In this document: piece after piece, positions 1 through 6,512 of the stretch
Layout: each line of letters opens with the position of its first letter
Numbering within the stretch: the stretch's first letter is position 1
NCBI GenBank assembly: GCA_903905685.1
Contig: CAIVHI010000351.1
Coordinates: 1 to 18,201 of the forward strand
Direction of reading: 5' to 3'
Length of the DNA: 18,201 nt
Source of the DNA: an uncultured Bacteroidota bacterium
GTDB taxonomy: Bacteria > Bacteroidota > Bacteroidia > Chitinophagales > Chitinophagaceae
The notes under the pieces: generated by a model
The model's input: only the letters and a program-made list of their open reading frames with translations
Databases searched by the model: none
What the model was told of the DNA's origin: nothing
Position numbers and translations under genes: made by a program

Positions 1-137
1 AATACATTTACCTCTTAAAATATGCCTTTTCTTTCTCCAACCGGCCTTAAGATTTCCAAAGAGGCCAACCCATCAAGGTCTCTCGATGCAGTCCGTTCCG
101 AGGTGTTGCATAATTCTTGACAATAGACCTCGCATGC
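1..137. other. Left-edge intergenic stretch, no gene seen
   Basis: This is the sequence downstream of dapB. On the minus strand all three frames contain stops close to the edge (complements at 8-10, 15-17 and 46-48), and no start codon opens a frame that leaves the window. One plus-strand frame is open from base 2 to about 173, but its translation looks like non-coding sequence and it would overlap the end of dapB. A weak hairpin (GGCCT 43-47 with AGGCC 62-66) has no T-tract on either side, so I do not call it a terminator. Confidence 0.5.
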
Positions 138-869
138 TCACCTCATCCCAATCCCCATTACATCGCGCATCGTGAAAACACCCGATTTCCCGCAGATGAA
201 TTCTGCTGCGGCGAGTGCACCTGCGGCAAAGCCGTTGCGGTTGTGAGCGGTGTGCTTGATTTCGATGGTGTCGACTGCGGAGGTATAGGCAACTTCGTGG
301 GTGCCGGGAACCGTGCCAACACGGTGTGAGGTAATGGCTAATTGATCGTTATCGGTCGGGACGGGACCTGCCGGCTTCCATTCGTGGAGCCGGGGAATTG
401 CTGCCAAAATCTGCTCGGCCAAGGTGACGGCTGTGCCGCTGGGGGCGTCCTTTTTTTGCGTATGATGGGTCTCGTCCAAAGTAACGGCATATTCCGGCCG
501 GGAGGCCATCAACTCGGCCAATAGGCGGTTGACCTCGAAAAACATTTGCACGCCCATACTGAAATTGGATGCGAAGAGGAAGGCTGTATTATTGGCCACT
601 GCAGCGGCTTTCGCCCGTTCCAAGCCATCGTTCCAACCCGTGGAGCCGCACACCACAGGCATGCCGGCATTCAGGCATCGCATTACATTGGCCTCGGCAG
701 TAGTAGGTCCGGTAAACTCAATGCATACGTCGGCACGACGTATGTTCTCATCGATGAGGTCGGAGGCATTGGCATTGGTGACGCGCAACACGATTTCGTG
801 CCCCTTGGCTTCGGCAAGTTGCTCAATGGCCTTGCCCATTTTACCATAACCCACCAATGCTATCTTCAT
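138..869 (-). CDS. dapB: 4-hydroxy-tetrahydrodipicolinate reductase (DapB)
   Basis: Cytoplasmic NAD(P)H-dependent reductase of the diaminopimelate/lysine pathway; it makes tetrahydrodipicolinate from the DapA product. Seen in the sequence: an N-terminal Rossmann fold with the dinucleotide loop GYGKMG at residues 7-12, then the family signature ETHHTQKKDAPSGTA at 133-147. By alignment to E. coli DapB, H135 corresponds to catalytic H159 and K139 to K163. The C-terminal region ends MRDVMGIGMR, like other DapBs. At 243 residues it is shorter than the roughly 270-residue enterobacterial enzyme and intact at both ends. It starts 23 bp after the glycosyltransferase stop with no TAnnTTTG box between them, so it is probably the second gene of that operon. 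The pairing with a glycosyltransferase has no evident pathway logic beyond both serving cell-envelope synthesis. Confidence 0.96.
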   Translation of the reverse strand: MKIALVGYGKMGKAIEQLAEAKGHEIVLRVTNANASDLIDENIRRADVCIEFTGPTTAEANVMRCLNAGMPVVCGSTGWNDGLERAKAAAVANNTAFLFASNFSMGVQMFFEVNRLLAELMASRPEYAVTLDETHHTQKKDAPSGTAVTLAEQILAAIPRLHEWKPAGPVPTDNDQLAITSHRVGTVPGTHEVAYTSAVDTIEIKHTAHNRNGFAAGALAAAEFICGKSGVFTMRDVMGIGMR

Positions 870-892
870 AAAATCGTATTGCCGCTTTCCTA

Positions 893-2128
893 TTACTTGA
901 TGATGCCGCCAATGTATTTCAAATACCGGTGGGCCAATACTTCCCGGTCGTAATTTTCCTTGGCATACCTATATCCGCTCTCGCCTTGTTCCTGCAACAG
1001 ACTGGGGTGCGCCAAATACTCCCTAATCACCCTGCTGTATTCGGCAGGATTCTCGGGCTCCACGTAGCAGCCTGCACCGGCATCCTCAACCAGCTTGCGA
1101 GACACCCCATCTATAGCCATCAGTATCGGCTTTTTGCACGACATATAATCGAATGTCTTGTTGGAATAAACGGTCTTGAACGTGTCTACCCGCTTCAATA
1201 CCGATGCCCCCATCTCTGATGCCAGTATATACTTGAACACCTCCTGCTTGGGCACCGAGTCGAGGAATCTGACGTTGGGTACTTTACGCTCGGCCGCCAT
1301 GGCCATGAGCCGTTCTTTTTCCATGCCCTGCCCTATCAGCAGAAACAGCACGGGGGTATCAGCAAGTTCCAGCCCGGCATCCAGCAACTGCTCCAACTTG
1401 TTGGCCACGCCATGTGCACCCACATAAGTGATGACGAACCGCCCATCGAGGTCATGTTGCTTACGGAATGCCTCGCGGTCGAAACTGTGCAGCAGTTTGT
1501 CGGACAGCGTGAAATCGGCCGCATTGGATATTTGAATGAGTTTGGCATCGGGAACTTTATTTTTTTCCACGAGTGTGCTGTAAAAGGCGGGAGTAAGGAC
1601 GTTGATCATCCGTGCCTTGCGGTAGATGAACCGCTCCACGCCATAGGCCACCTTGATAATGAAGCCGTTGGTAAGCACGCCCGTTGCCACCGCCGACTCC
1701 GGCCAAAGGTCACGCACTTCGAATACGAATGGCTTTCGACGGAACAGTGCAATGAGGTAGCCGCTGATACCCACAAACAGTGGAGGCGATGTAACCACGA
1801 CAGCATCGAACTTGCCCTTTGCCAAAAACAAGCCCGCATAGAGCGACGAAAACATGAACGAGAAATAACCCCAGAGTCTCCCGGCAAAGCTCTTGTTGTA
1901 AGACTCCGAGACATGGCAACGCCAAACATCTACGGCACCTTGCCGCTTTTTCACGAAATGCCGACCCTTGTATTCTTCCTTCTTCTCGGAGCCGTTGTAG
2001 TGCATCATACCGGCAACGATGGTCACGTTGTGGCCTTCGCCTGTCCAAACCCGAGTCAGTTCGTTCCACCGCGACCCACCAGGGTCGTCGTCTTCCAAAA
2101 AATACTGGTGGATGAGCAGAATATTCAT
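893..2128 (-). CDS. Glycosyltransferase, GT4/WbuB-like
   Basis: Probable GT-B-fold glycosyltransferase that transfers an activated sugar during surface polysaccharide synthesis; donor and acceptor cannot be read from the sequence. Seen: an N-terminal half starting MNILLIHQYFLEDD with a glycine-rich PGGSR loop at 16-20, and the FEVRDLWPES segment at about 136-145, which is typical of WbuB/colanic-acid-type GT4 enzymes. A C-terminal donor-binding half follows, with a YSNKTFDYMSCKKPIL stretch. That stretch matches the usual [EPS]NKxFEYMAxGKPI element, with Asp in place of the usual second Glu. Length is 411 residues. I chose the ATG at 2128 over an upstream in-frame start at 2176 because a promoter -7 box (2174-2181) overlaps the longer start and because the fold begins at MNILLIH. 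It leads a unit with dapB 23 bp downstream. Confidence 0.85.
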   Translation of the reverse strand: MNILLIHQYFLEDDDPGGSRWNELTRVWTGEGHNVTIVAGMMHYNGSEKKEEYKGRHFVKKRQGAVDVWRCHVSESYNKSFAGRLWGYFSFMFSSLYAGLFLAKGKFDAVVVTSPPLFVGISGYLIALFRRKPFVFEVRDLWPESAVATGVLTNGFIIKVAYGVERFIYRKARMINVLTPAFYSTLVEKNKVPDAKLIQISNAADFTLSDKLLHSFDREAFRKQHDLDGRFVITYVGAHGVANKLEQLLDAGLELADTPVLFLLIGQGMEKERLMAMAAERKVPNVRFLDSVPKQEVFKYILASEMGASVLKRVDTFKTVYSNKTFDYMSCKKPILMAIDGVSRKLVEDAGAGCYVEPENPAEYSRVIREYLAHPSLLQEQGESGYRYAKENYDREVLAHRYLKYIGGIIK

Positions 2129-2173
2129 GTAGATGGTGGAGCAAGGCGTTTGAGCAACCTGCACATTTTGGTA

Positions 2174-2181
2174 CAAAGATA
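2174..2181 (-). promoter_or_regulatory. Bacteroidota -7 promoter element for the glycosyltransferase-dapB unit
   Basis: Read on the minus strand this is TATCTTTG, an exact match to TAnnTTTG. It predicts a transcript start near 2168 and a leader of about 40 nt before the ATG at 2128. No good TTTG -33 element lies at the expected distance. Confidence 0.55.
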
Positions 2182-2233
2182 AAATTTAGCAACCGATGGA
2201 CACCGGCACGGTTAATATTATTTTAGTTCGCAT

Positions 2234-3286
2234 TTAGCAACCAACCACCTCCATAAGGGCCTCGAAATTGGCCGCACCGGCAACGGCACACGGTATGCCC
2301 ACGACCTCGACTGAAGACTCCCGCCTTTCAGAGATTCCCTTGCCATAATATTTATCGTAATAGTTCAGCAGTATGGCGAAGGCCGACCGTCGGTCGCCGG
2401 TTTCCAGGTAGGCCACTGTCTCTTTTGTGGCCAGCCCCCCCAGCCGCTTACGGATGCGTAGCGTGCATTCTATGAGTTCGGGCAACGGTACTTCGGCATA
2501 ATCCGTCAGTATATGGTCGAGGCGGGCATCGAACGGCACCTCAAGAAAGTACACTTGCGAGTTTCGCAACCGTTCAAAAAATCGGAGGGGCAAGTTGATG
2601 TCGCCTATCCTGCGGCTCTCATCTTCCAGCCAAACCGTCTGCCCGGTCCGGGCAATTTGCGTGCGGTGCATGGCAACGGCGAGCAGGTTTTCGAACATCT
2701 CCTGCGATGGTTGCAGGCCGGGGTCTCCGCCAAATGCCGAGCCTTTATGATTGGCCAGAGCCTCCAAATCGAGCACGGCGCCGCCATTTTGTGCAACAGT
2801 ATGAAGTAGCTCCGTTTTACCGGAGCCCGTATATCCACCCAGCACCCGGAGTGGCGCGGGTTGGTCGCAGGTATCGAGTACCCAATTTCGGAAAGCCTTG
2901 TAGCCGCCGGTGAGCAGCGATACTTTAAACCCGTACAAATCTAAAAGCCACGCCATTGCGCCACTGCGCATGCCGCCGCGCCAGCAGTGCACCAGCACCT
3001 GCTTGGAACCTGCCTCAACGGCATGCGCCGCTGTAACGGCTTCTGCCTGCGCTACCAGATGCCGCATTTTGGGTCCGAAAAAATCCAAGCCCTCCTTAAT
3101 GGCCGGTTCTCTGCCCACCTGCTTATAGGTGGTGCCTATTATTTTGCGCTCGTCGTCGGAGAATATGGGGAAAGAAATGGCGCCTGGAATATGGGCATGG
3201 CTATACTCCGACGGGCTGCGCACATCAAGGATTGGGCAGGAACCGGCGAGATCCAAAAAGCGAGTAATTTCTACATGGTTCACCAT
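2234..3286 (-). CDS. mnmH: tRNA 2-selenouridine synthase MnmH/SelU
   Basis: Known role: replaces sulfur with selenium in 2-thiouridine at the wobble position of certain tRNAs, using selenophosphate, through a geranylated intermediate. Seen: an N-terminal rhodanese domain (about 1-135) with the active-site loop HCWRGGMRS at 100-108, giving catalytic Cys101, preceded by LDVRSPSEYSHAHIPGA. A P-loop domain follows with Walker A GYTGSGKT at 151-158 and the family-specific DLEALANHKGSAFGG at 173-187. Length is 350 residues, the usual full size. The start is fixed by an in-frame stop two codons upstream (complement at 3290-3292). It has its own -7 box at 3386-3393, which implies a leader of about 95 nt. 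No selD or selA lies in the window, although selenophosphate synthetase would be needed for selenation. Confidence 0.94.
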   Translation of the reverse strand: MVNHVEITRFLDLAGSCPILDVRSPSEYSHAHIPGAISFPIFSDDERKIIGTTYKQVGREPAIKEGLDFFGPKMRHLVAQAEAVTAAHAVEAGSKQVLVHCWRGGMRSGAMAWLLDLYGFKVSLLTGGYKAFRNWVLDTCDQPAPLRVLGGYTGSGKTELLHTVAQNGGAVLDLEALANHKGSAFGGDPGLQPSQEMFENLLAVAMHRTQIARTGQTVWLEDESRRIGDINLPLRFFERLRNSQVYFLEVPFDARLDHILTDYAEVPLPELIECTLRIRKRLGGLATKETVAYLETGDRRSAFAILLNYYDKYYGKGISERRESSVEVVGIPCAVAGAANFEALMEVVGC

Positions 3287-3385
3287 CGACTAACGAGTTT
3301 CATGATTCAAATAGCTCGCATTCATTCAGCAGCAATAGTCGGCACTGCCGAAAATCGGACCATATTGTAAATTAATTGGAAGAAG

Positions 3386-3393
3386 CAAAGTTA
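3386..3393 (-). promoter_or_regulatory. Bacteroidota -7 promoter element for mnmH
   Basis: Minus-strand TAACTTTG matches TAnnTTTG. The predicted start of transcription is near 3380, about 95 nt before the mnmH ATG. It lies just past the terminator of the upstream mrp unit, where a new promoter is expected. No clear -33 TTTG is visible. Confidence 0.5.
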
Positions 3394-3423
3394 TGGGGAT
3401 CCAATAAAACTTCACGTAAGGAC

Positions 3424-3464
3424 TAAAAACGCCAAAGGAACGGGGCAACGCCCATTCCTTTGGC
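3424..3464 (-). terminator. Intrinsic terminator of the mrp-SUMF1 unit
   Basis: A perfect 10-bp inverted repeat, GCCAAAGGAA (3431-3440) and TTCCTTTGGC (3455-3464), encloses a second stem GGGC/GCCC (3443-3446 with 3450-3453) with a 3-nt loop. Read on the minus strand the hairpin is followed by GTTTTTAGTC, so it terminates leftward transcription. It lies about 20 bp past the SUMF1 stop codon and before the mnmH promoter. Confidence 0.85.
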
Positions 3465-3484
3465 TATACTTTCAAGAGCAAAAA

Positions 3485-4324
3485 TTACTTTTGACCTCTG
3501 CAACATTCCTTCTTCACTTCTCCGCAGCAATCCTTTTTAGGGTTTGCATCGGCTGCAAGGCGGAAGCCAAGGCTGAGCGATTTGGTATCGGGCAAATAGG
3601 CGGCACGGCGGGTAACGCTGCACTCATCCATGTCCGACTCGTAGGAACCGCCCCTCACTACGTGGGAAAGACCCGACTCGGGCCCTTGTGGATTCTTTAC
3701 GGGCTTGGAATTAAAATAAGTCTTGGCGTAGAAGTCGCTGCACCACTCTTCGGCATTGCCGCTCATATCGTAAATGCCGAGCTCGTTGGCATTTTTGAGG
3801 CCTACTTTATGGATGTGGTCGTTGGAGTTGCGGCTGTACCACGCCACGGTTTGCGGTAGGTTCCTGCCGCTGAGGTGCTTACCCTCGGCGTGTACATCTT
3901 CTATTCCATGAATGCGCTCAAATTGGCCACCGCGGGCGGCATATTCCCATTCGGCTTCGGTGGGCAGGCGATAGTTGGCACCAAGCGCCTTGTTGAGGCG
4001 GGCTATGAATTCCTGCACCTCGTTCCAACTCACGTTGGTAACTGCACAATCATCGCACTGGTAAGACGACGGGTTGTTGTCCATCACCGCACGCCATTGC
4101 CGTTGGGTCACCTCATAGGCACTCAGCAAGTAGTCGTCCAGCATGACGGCATGAGCCGGCCGGCGGTCTACGGCACTGGTATCGTCTCCGAGGTAGAACC
4201 TGCCGCCGCCCACGTTCACCATGTATATCCTCAACGGCTCATGCACGGTCAAGTTGTACTTTCTCTGGGCCATCGATGTCGTGAACGCAATGGCGCCCAA
4301 GAGTGTCAATATAATGTTTTTCAT
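3485..4324 (-). CDS. Secreted SUMF1/FGE-fold protein, probably not catalytic as FGE
   Basis: Exported protein with the formylglycine-generating-enzyme (SUMF1) fold, whose Bacteroidota members include sulfatase activators and structural proteins such as GldJ and GldK. Seen: signal peptide MKNIILTLLGAIAFTTSMAQ, with no lipobox, then the SUMF1 landmarks RLPTEAEWEYAARGG (119-133), GIYDMSGNAEEW (183-194), RGGSY (224-228) and LGFRLA. Aligned to human FGE GGSYMCHRSYC, the first catalytic Cys position is Ser230 and only the second, Cys235, is kept, so classic copper-dependent FGE chemistry is doubtful. A CDDC motif lies at 90-93, and the C-terminus carries two CC pairs (266-267, 274-275) in a lysine-rich tail. 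Length is 279 residues from the ATG at 4324; an upstream in-frame TTG at 4345 is less likely. It lies 33 bp after mrp with no promoter between, so the two are probably co-transcribed. The role is unknown. Confidence 0.85.
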   Translation of the reverse strand: MKNIILTLLGAIAFTTSMAQRKYNLTVHEPLRIYMVNVGGGRFYLGDDTSAVDRRPAHAVMLDDYLLSAYEVTQRQWRAVMDNNPSSYQCDDCAVTNVSWNEVQEFIARLNKALGANYRLPTEAEWEYAARGGQFERIHGIEDVHAEGKHLSGRNLPQTVAWYSRNSNDHIHKVGLKNANELGIYDMSGNAEEWCSDFYAKTYFNSKPVKNPQGPESGLSHVVRGGSYESDMDECSVTRRAAYLPDTKSLSLGFRLAADANPKKDCCGEVKKECCRGQK

Positions 4325-4357
4325 ACTGTTGCTATGTCGTTTCAATATAGGGTGGTT

Positions 4358-5455
4358 TTACTCAGCCATTTGAACCACCTTGGTGGGCTCCAGGTTCGCA
4401 TTGCGGATGGCGATGTTTTGCGCCACCTTGCGTGCCAACCGGGCGAACGCTTCCTGAACGATGGAATCGTCTCCCGCAACGGCCGGAACGCCCGAATCTC
4501 CACCTTCGCGAATGCTCTGCACCAACGGAATTTCTCCCAAGAACGGCATCTCGAATTGGTCGGCCATTTTTTGGGCACCTCCCTTTCCAAAAATATAGTA
4601 TTTATTGTTGGGCAACTCCTCGGGGGTAAAATAGGCCATATTCTCCACAATACCTAGGATGGGTACGTTTATTTGAGGCTGTTTCAGCATCATGACGGCC
4701 TTCTTGGCATCGGCAGCAGCTACGGCTTGCGGGGTAGACACGATTACGGCACCTGTAACGGGAACGGTTTGCACCATGGTGAGGTGCACATCGCCGGTAC
4801 CGGGCGGCATGTCTATGATGAGGTAGTCGAGTTCATCCCAATATACCCCTGTGATAAATTGCTTTAGGGCAGAGCTGGCCATCGGGCCACGCCAAATGAC
4901 AGCCTGCTTTTCATCTATCAACAGGCCTATGGACATCGCTTTGATACCGTGGGTCTCAATGGGCACTATCATGCCTTCACCATTGATTTCGGTCATCATG
5001 GGGCGTTGGTCGCGGATGCCGAGCATCATGGGCACGCTCGGGCCATATATGTCGGCATCGAGCAAACCCACCTTAGAACCCTCGCGGGCCAAGCCGACGG
5101 CCAAATTGACGGCCACGGTAGACTTACCTACCCCACCCTTGCCGGATGCCACCACGATGATGTTCTTCACTCCGGGCAATACCGACTTGTTGTCTTTACG
5201 GTTGGTATTCACTTGGGCATCCATGAAGATGCTGACCTCTGCGTCCTTATCCACCAACTTGTGAACGGCCGTTATGCAGGCCTTCTCAATCATAGCCTTA
5301 AGGGGGCACGCCGGCGTGGTGAGCATAACGGTGAACGAGACTTTCATTCCGTCCACCTTTACATCGCGCACCATATTGAGCGTCACGAGGTCTTTGCCCA
5401 AATCCGGCTCAATAACATTGGAGAGTGCGTCCAATACGGCCTCTTTAGTAATCAT
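4358..5455 (-). CDS. mrp: Mrp/ApbC-family P-loop ATPase (Fe-S carrier type)
   Basis: Cytoplasmic MinD/ParA-fold ATPase of the Mrp/NBP35 family, members of which carry or insert iron-sulfur clusters. Seen: an N-terminal MIP18/DUF59 domain (about 1-80, with TPACPL at 47-52), deviant Walker A GKGGVGKS at 105-112, DADIYGPS at 133-140 and MPPGTGD at 216-222. The C-terminal CxxC that bridges a cluster in typical Mrp/ApbC proteins is missing: the segment after ENMAYF (271-276) reads TPEELPNNKYYIFGKGG, with no cysteine. From memory this variant is usual in Bacteroidota, so it is not a sequencing error. Length is 365 residues. The ATG at 5455 is chosen because the DUF59 domain begins there and a -7 box lies 37 bp upstream; the open frame back to 5596 is spurious. 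First gene of a unit with the SUMF1 protein. Confidence 0.93.
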   Translation of the reverse strand: MITKEAVLDALSNVIEPDLGKDLVTLNMVRDVKVDGMKVSFTVMLTTPACPLKAMIEKACITAVHKLVDKDAEVSIFMDAQVNTNRKDNKSVLPGVKNIIVVASGKGGVGKSTVAVNLAVGLAREGSKVGLLDADIYGPSVPMMLGIRDQRPMMTEINGEGMIVPIETHGIKAMSIGLLIDEKQAVIWRGPMASSALKQFITGVYWDELDYLIIDMPPGTGDVHLTMVQTVPVTGAVIVSTPQAVAAADAKKAVMMLKQPQINVPILGIVENMAYFTPEELPNNKYYIFGKGGAQKMADQFEMPFLGEIPLVQSIREGGDSGVPAVAGDDSIVQEAFARLARKVAQNIAIRNANLEPTKVVQMAE

Positions 5456-5491
5456 ACAGATAAAAATTAGGATATTGTTGCCACCAAACGA

Positions 5492-5499
5492 CAAAAATA
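5492..5499 (-). promoter_or_regulatory. Bacteroidota -7 promoter element for mrp
   Basis: Minus-strand TATTTTTG matches TAnnTTTG. It predicts a transcript start near 5486 and a leader of about 31 nt before the mrp ATG at 5455. No convincing -33 TTTG is present. Confidence 0.5.
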
Positions 5500-5615
5500 G
5501 TAAATGTCGGCATAAAAACTGTGGCGGCCCTTGCGAAAGCACAGATACCCGTTTGCCTAAAATACAGATTGCCACGAAACGGAGATACCCACGCAAACGG
5601 ATTTGTTAAAGTATG

Positions 5616-5640
5616 GACGTTCACGTCATATGTATGACGT
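5616..5640. promoter_or_regulatory. Palindromic operator candidate upstream of the 5674 gene
   Basis: A perfect 8-bp inverted repeat, ACGTCATA (5623-5630) and TATGACGT (5633-5640), has a 2-bp centre. An overlapping shorter dyad, GACGT (5616-5620) with ACGTC (5623-5627), adds a third half-site. It ends 18 bp before the -7 box of the rightward gene, so a bound dimer would cover the -33 region. The site is in the 218-bp gap between divergent mrp and the 5674 gene. Confidence 0.45.
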
Positions 5641-5658
5641 TTAGGCAATATATTATCG

Positions 5659-5666
5659 TAATTTTG
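5659..5666 (+). promoter_or_regulatory. Bacteroidota -7 promoter element for the 5674 gene
   Basis: TAATTTTG matches TAnnTTTG. The G is only 7 bp before the ATG at 5674, so transcription should begin within a few bases of the start codon, giving a leaderless or near-leaderless message. The nearest -33 candidate (TTTA at 5640-5643) is only 15 bp away, short of the usual spacing. Confidence 0.45.
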
Positions 5667-5673
5667 CAAAGCC

Positions 5674-6336
5674 ATGAAATACATCCGTTTCGTAGCGGCA
5701 TTCCTCCTGTTGGTTGCCGTGAATTGCCCCAAGGGGTTTGCACAAGTAGCCTTGGATAGAGTTATTGAAATAGACGGAGTCGCGATGACGGCCGACAGTC
5801 TACGGTCGGTACCGGCGGTGATAACGGTGAAGAACCAAGACAGGGGCGTACTCGCGGGTAACAATGGCGTATTCTCGATAGTGTGTTTCAAGGGAGATAC
5901 TTTGGTTTTCAGTTGCGTGGGGTTTACTTCCAAACAATATGTTGTGCCTAAAACCCTGACCGAAACCCATTATTCGGTCATTCAACTCATGGTTCAGGAT
6001 ACCTTCTATTTGCCCGAAACCATTATCCGCCCGTTGCCCACCCGCGAACAGTTTGGTTATGCCTTTCAATACTGGCGTATCCCCAACGACTATTACGAGA
6101 AGGCACGCCGCAACACCAATGCCTATGTACTGCGCGCACTGGCCTATACACTTCCTCGCGACGGCAGTGAGGCCCAAGCCCGCACTCAGGCCCAGATGGC
6201 CAAGGAGGCCACTTACTATGGCATGCAGCAACCCATGAACATCTTCAACCCCATTGCATGGGGCCAGTTCTTCGAAGCCTGGAAGCGTGGCGACTTCCGT
6301 AAAAAAGACAATCCCTACCTGAGCAGCGATTATTGA
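5674..6336 (+). CDS. Secreted protein with carboxypeptidase-regulatory-like domain, function unknown
   Basis: Exported 220-residue protein. Seen: a signal peptide of about 24 residues (MKYIRFVAAFLLLVAVNC then PKGFAQ). The Cys18 context is not a good lipobox, so it is probably not a lipoprotein. A beta-rich segment at about 26-110 contains AVITVKNQDRGVLAGNNGVFSI and DTLVFSCVGF, the pattern of the carboxypeptidase-regulatory-like/plug-type domain found in many Bacteroidota surface proteins. The second half (about 110-220) has many aromatic residues, a stretch TREQFGYAFQYWRIPNDYY, an Ala/Gln-rich helical segment, and ends in KKDNPYLSSDY. I do not recognise a catalytic motif. It stands alone, divergent from mrp, with its own -7 box and an upstream palindrome. 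Periplasmic or outer-membrane-associated location is inferred from the signal peptide. Confidence 0.8.
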   Translation: MKYIRFVAAFLLLVAVNCPKGFAQVALDRVIEIDGVAMTADSLRSVPAVITVKNQDRGVLAGNNGVFSIVCFKGDTLVFSCVGFTSKQYVVPKTLTETHYSVIQLMVQDTFYLPETIIRPLPTREQFGYAFQYWRIPNDYYEKARRNTNAYVLRALAYTLPRDGSEAQARTQAQMAKEATYYGMQQPMNIFNPIAWGQFFEAWKRGDFRKKDNPYLSSDY

Positions 6337-6369
6337 TATTGAAAATGTCTTTATTCGCATACGGCAATT

Positions 6370-6438
6370 TGTCACACTTGACATTACGGCATTTGACTTT
6401 TGTCATATAAAGTGGACGCGCATACTGACGGTGGTCAG
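6370..6438. promoter_or_regulatory. Cluster of three inverted repeats with 4-bp spacers upstream of the histidine kinase
   Basis: Three dyads lie between the 5674 gene and the kinase: TGTCA-N4-TGACA (6370-6383), TGAC-N4-GTCA (6394-6405) and CTGAC-N4-GTCAG (6425-6438). The last two share the same TGAC-N4-GTCA core. None is followed by a T-tract, so they are not intrinsic terminators. They lie 23 bp or more upstream of the -7 box at 6461, a position suited to operator sites. Confidence 0.4.
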
Positions 6439-6460
6439 AATCCAACTGTGGGTGGCGCGG

Positions 6461-6468
6461 TAATTTTG
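6461..6468 (+). promoter_or_regulatory. Bacteroidota -7 promoter element for the histidine kinase
   Basis: TAATTTTG matches TAnnTTTG. It predicts a start near 6473 and a leader of about 40 nt before the ATG at 6513. A -33 TTTG is not seen at the right distance. Confidence 0.5.
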
Positions 6469-6512
6469 CTGCTAGGGCTGGCGAAACATTCAAGCCTCCC
6501 GTATAGACATTT

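Noticed and set aside
1412..2182. A 256-codon plus-strand open frame
   Set aside because: Antisense to the glycosyltransferase and extends over its promoter; the protein has no recognisable features.
2191..2213. Possible mnmH terminator (AACCG/CGGTT hairpin)
   Set aside because: Only a 5-bp stem with a 13-nt loop, followed by a poor T-tract that merges with the glycosyltransferase -7 region; too weak to call.
3875..4657. A 260-codon plus-strand open frame
   Set aside because: It runs antisense across both the SUMF1 gene and mrp, whose motifs are unmistakable; it has no promoter or recognisable domain.
5456..5596. Longer N-terminus for mrp
   Set aside because: The extra 47 residues show no domain, precede the normal family start, and cover the -7 box.
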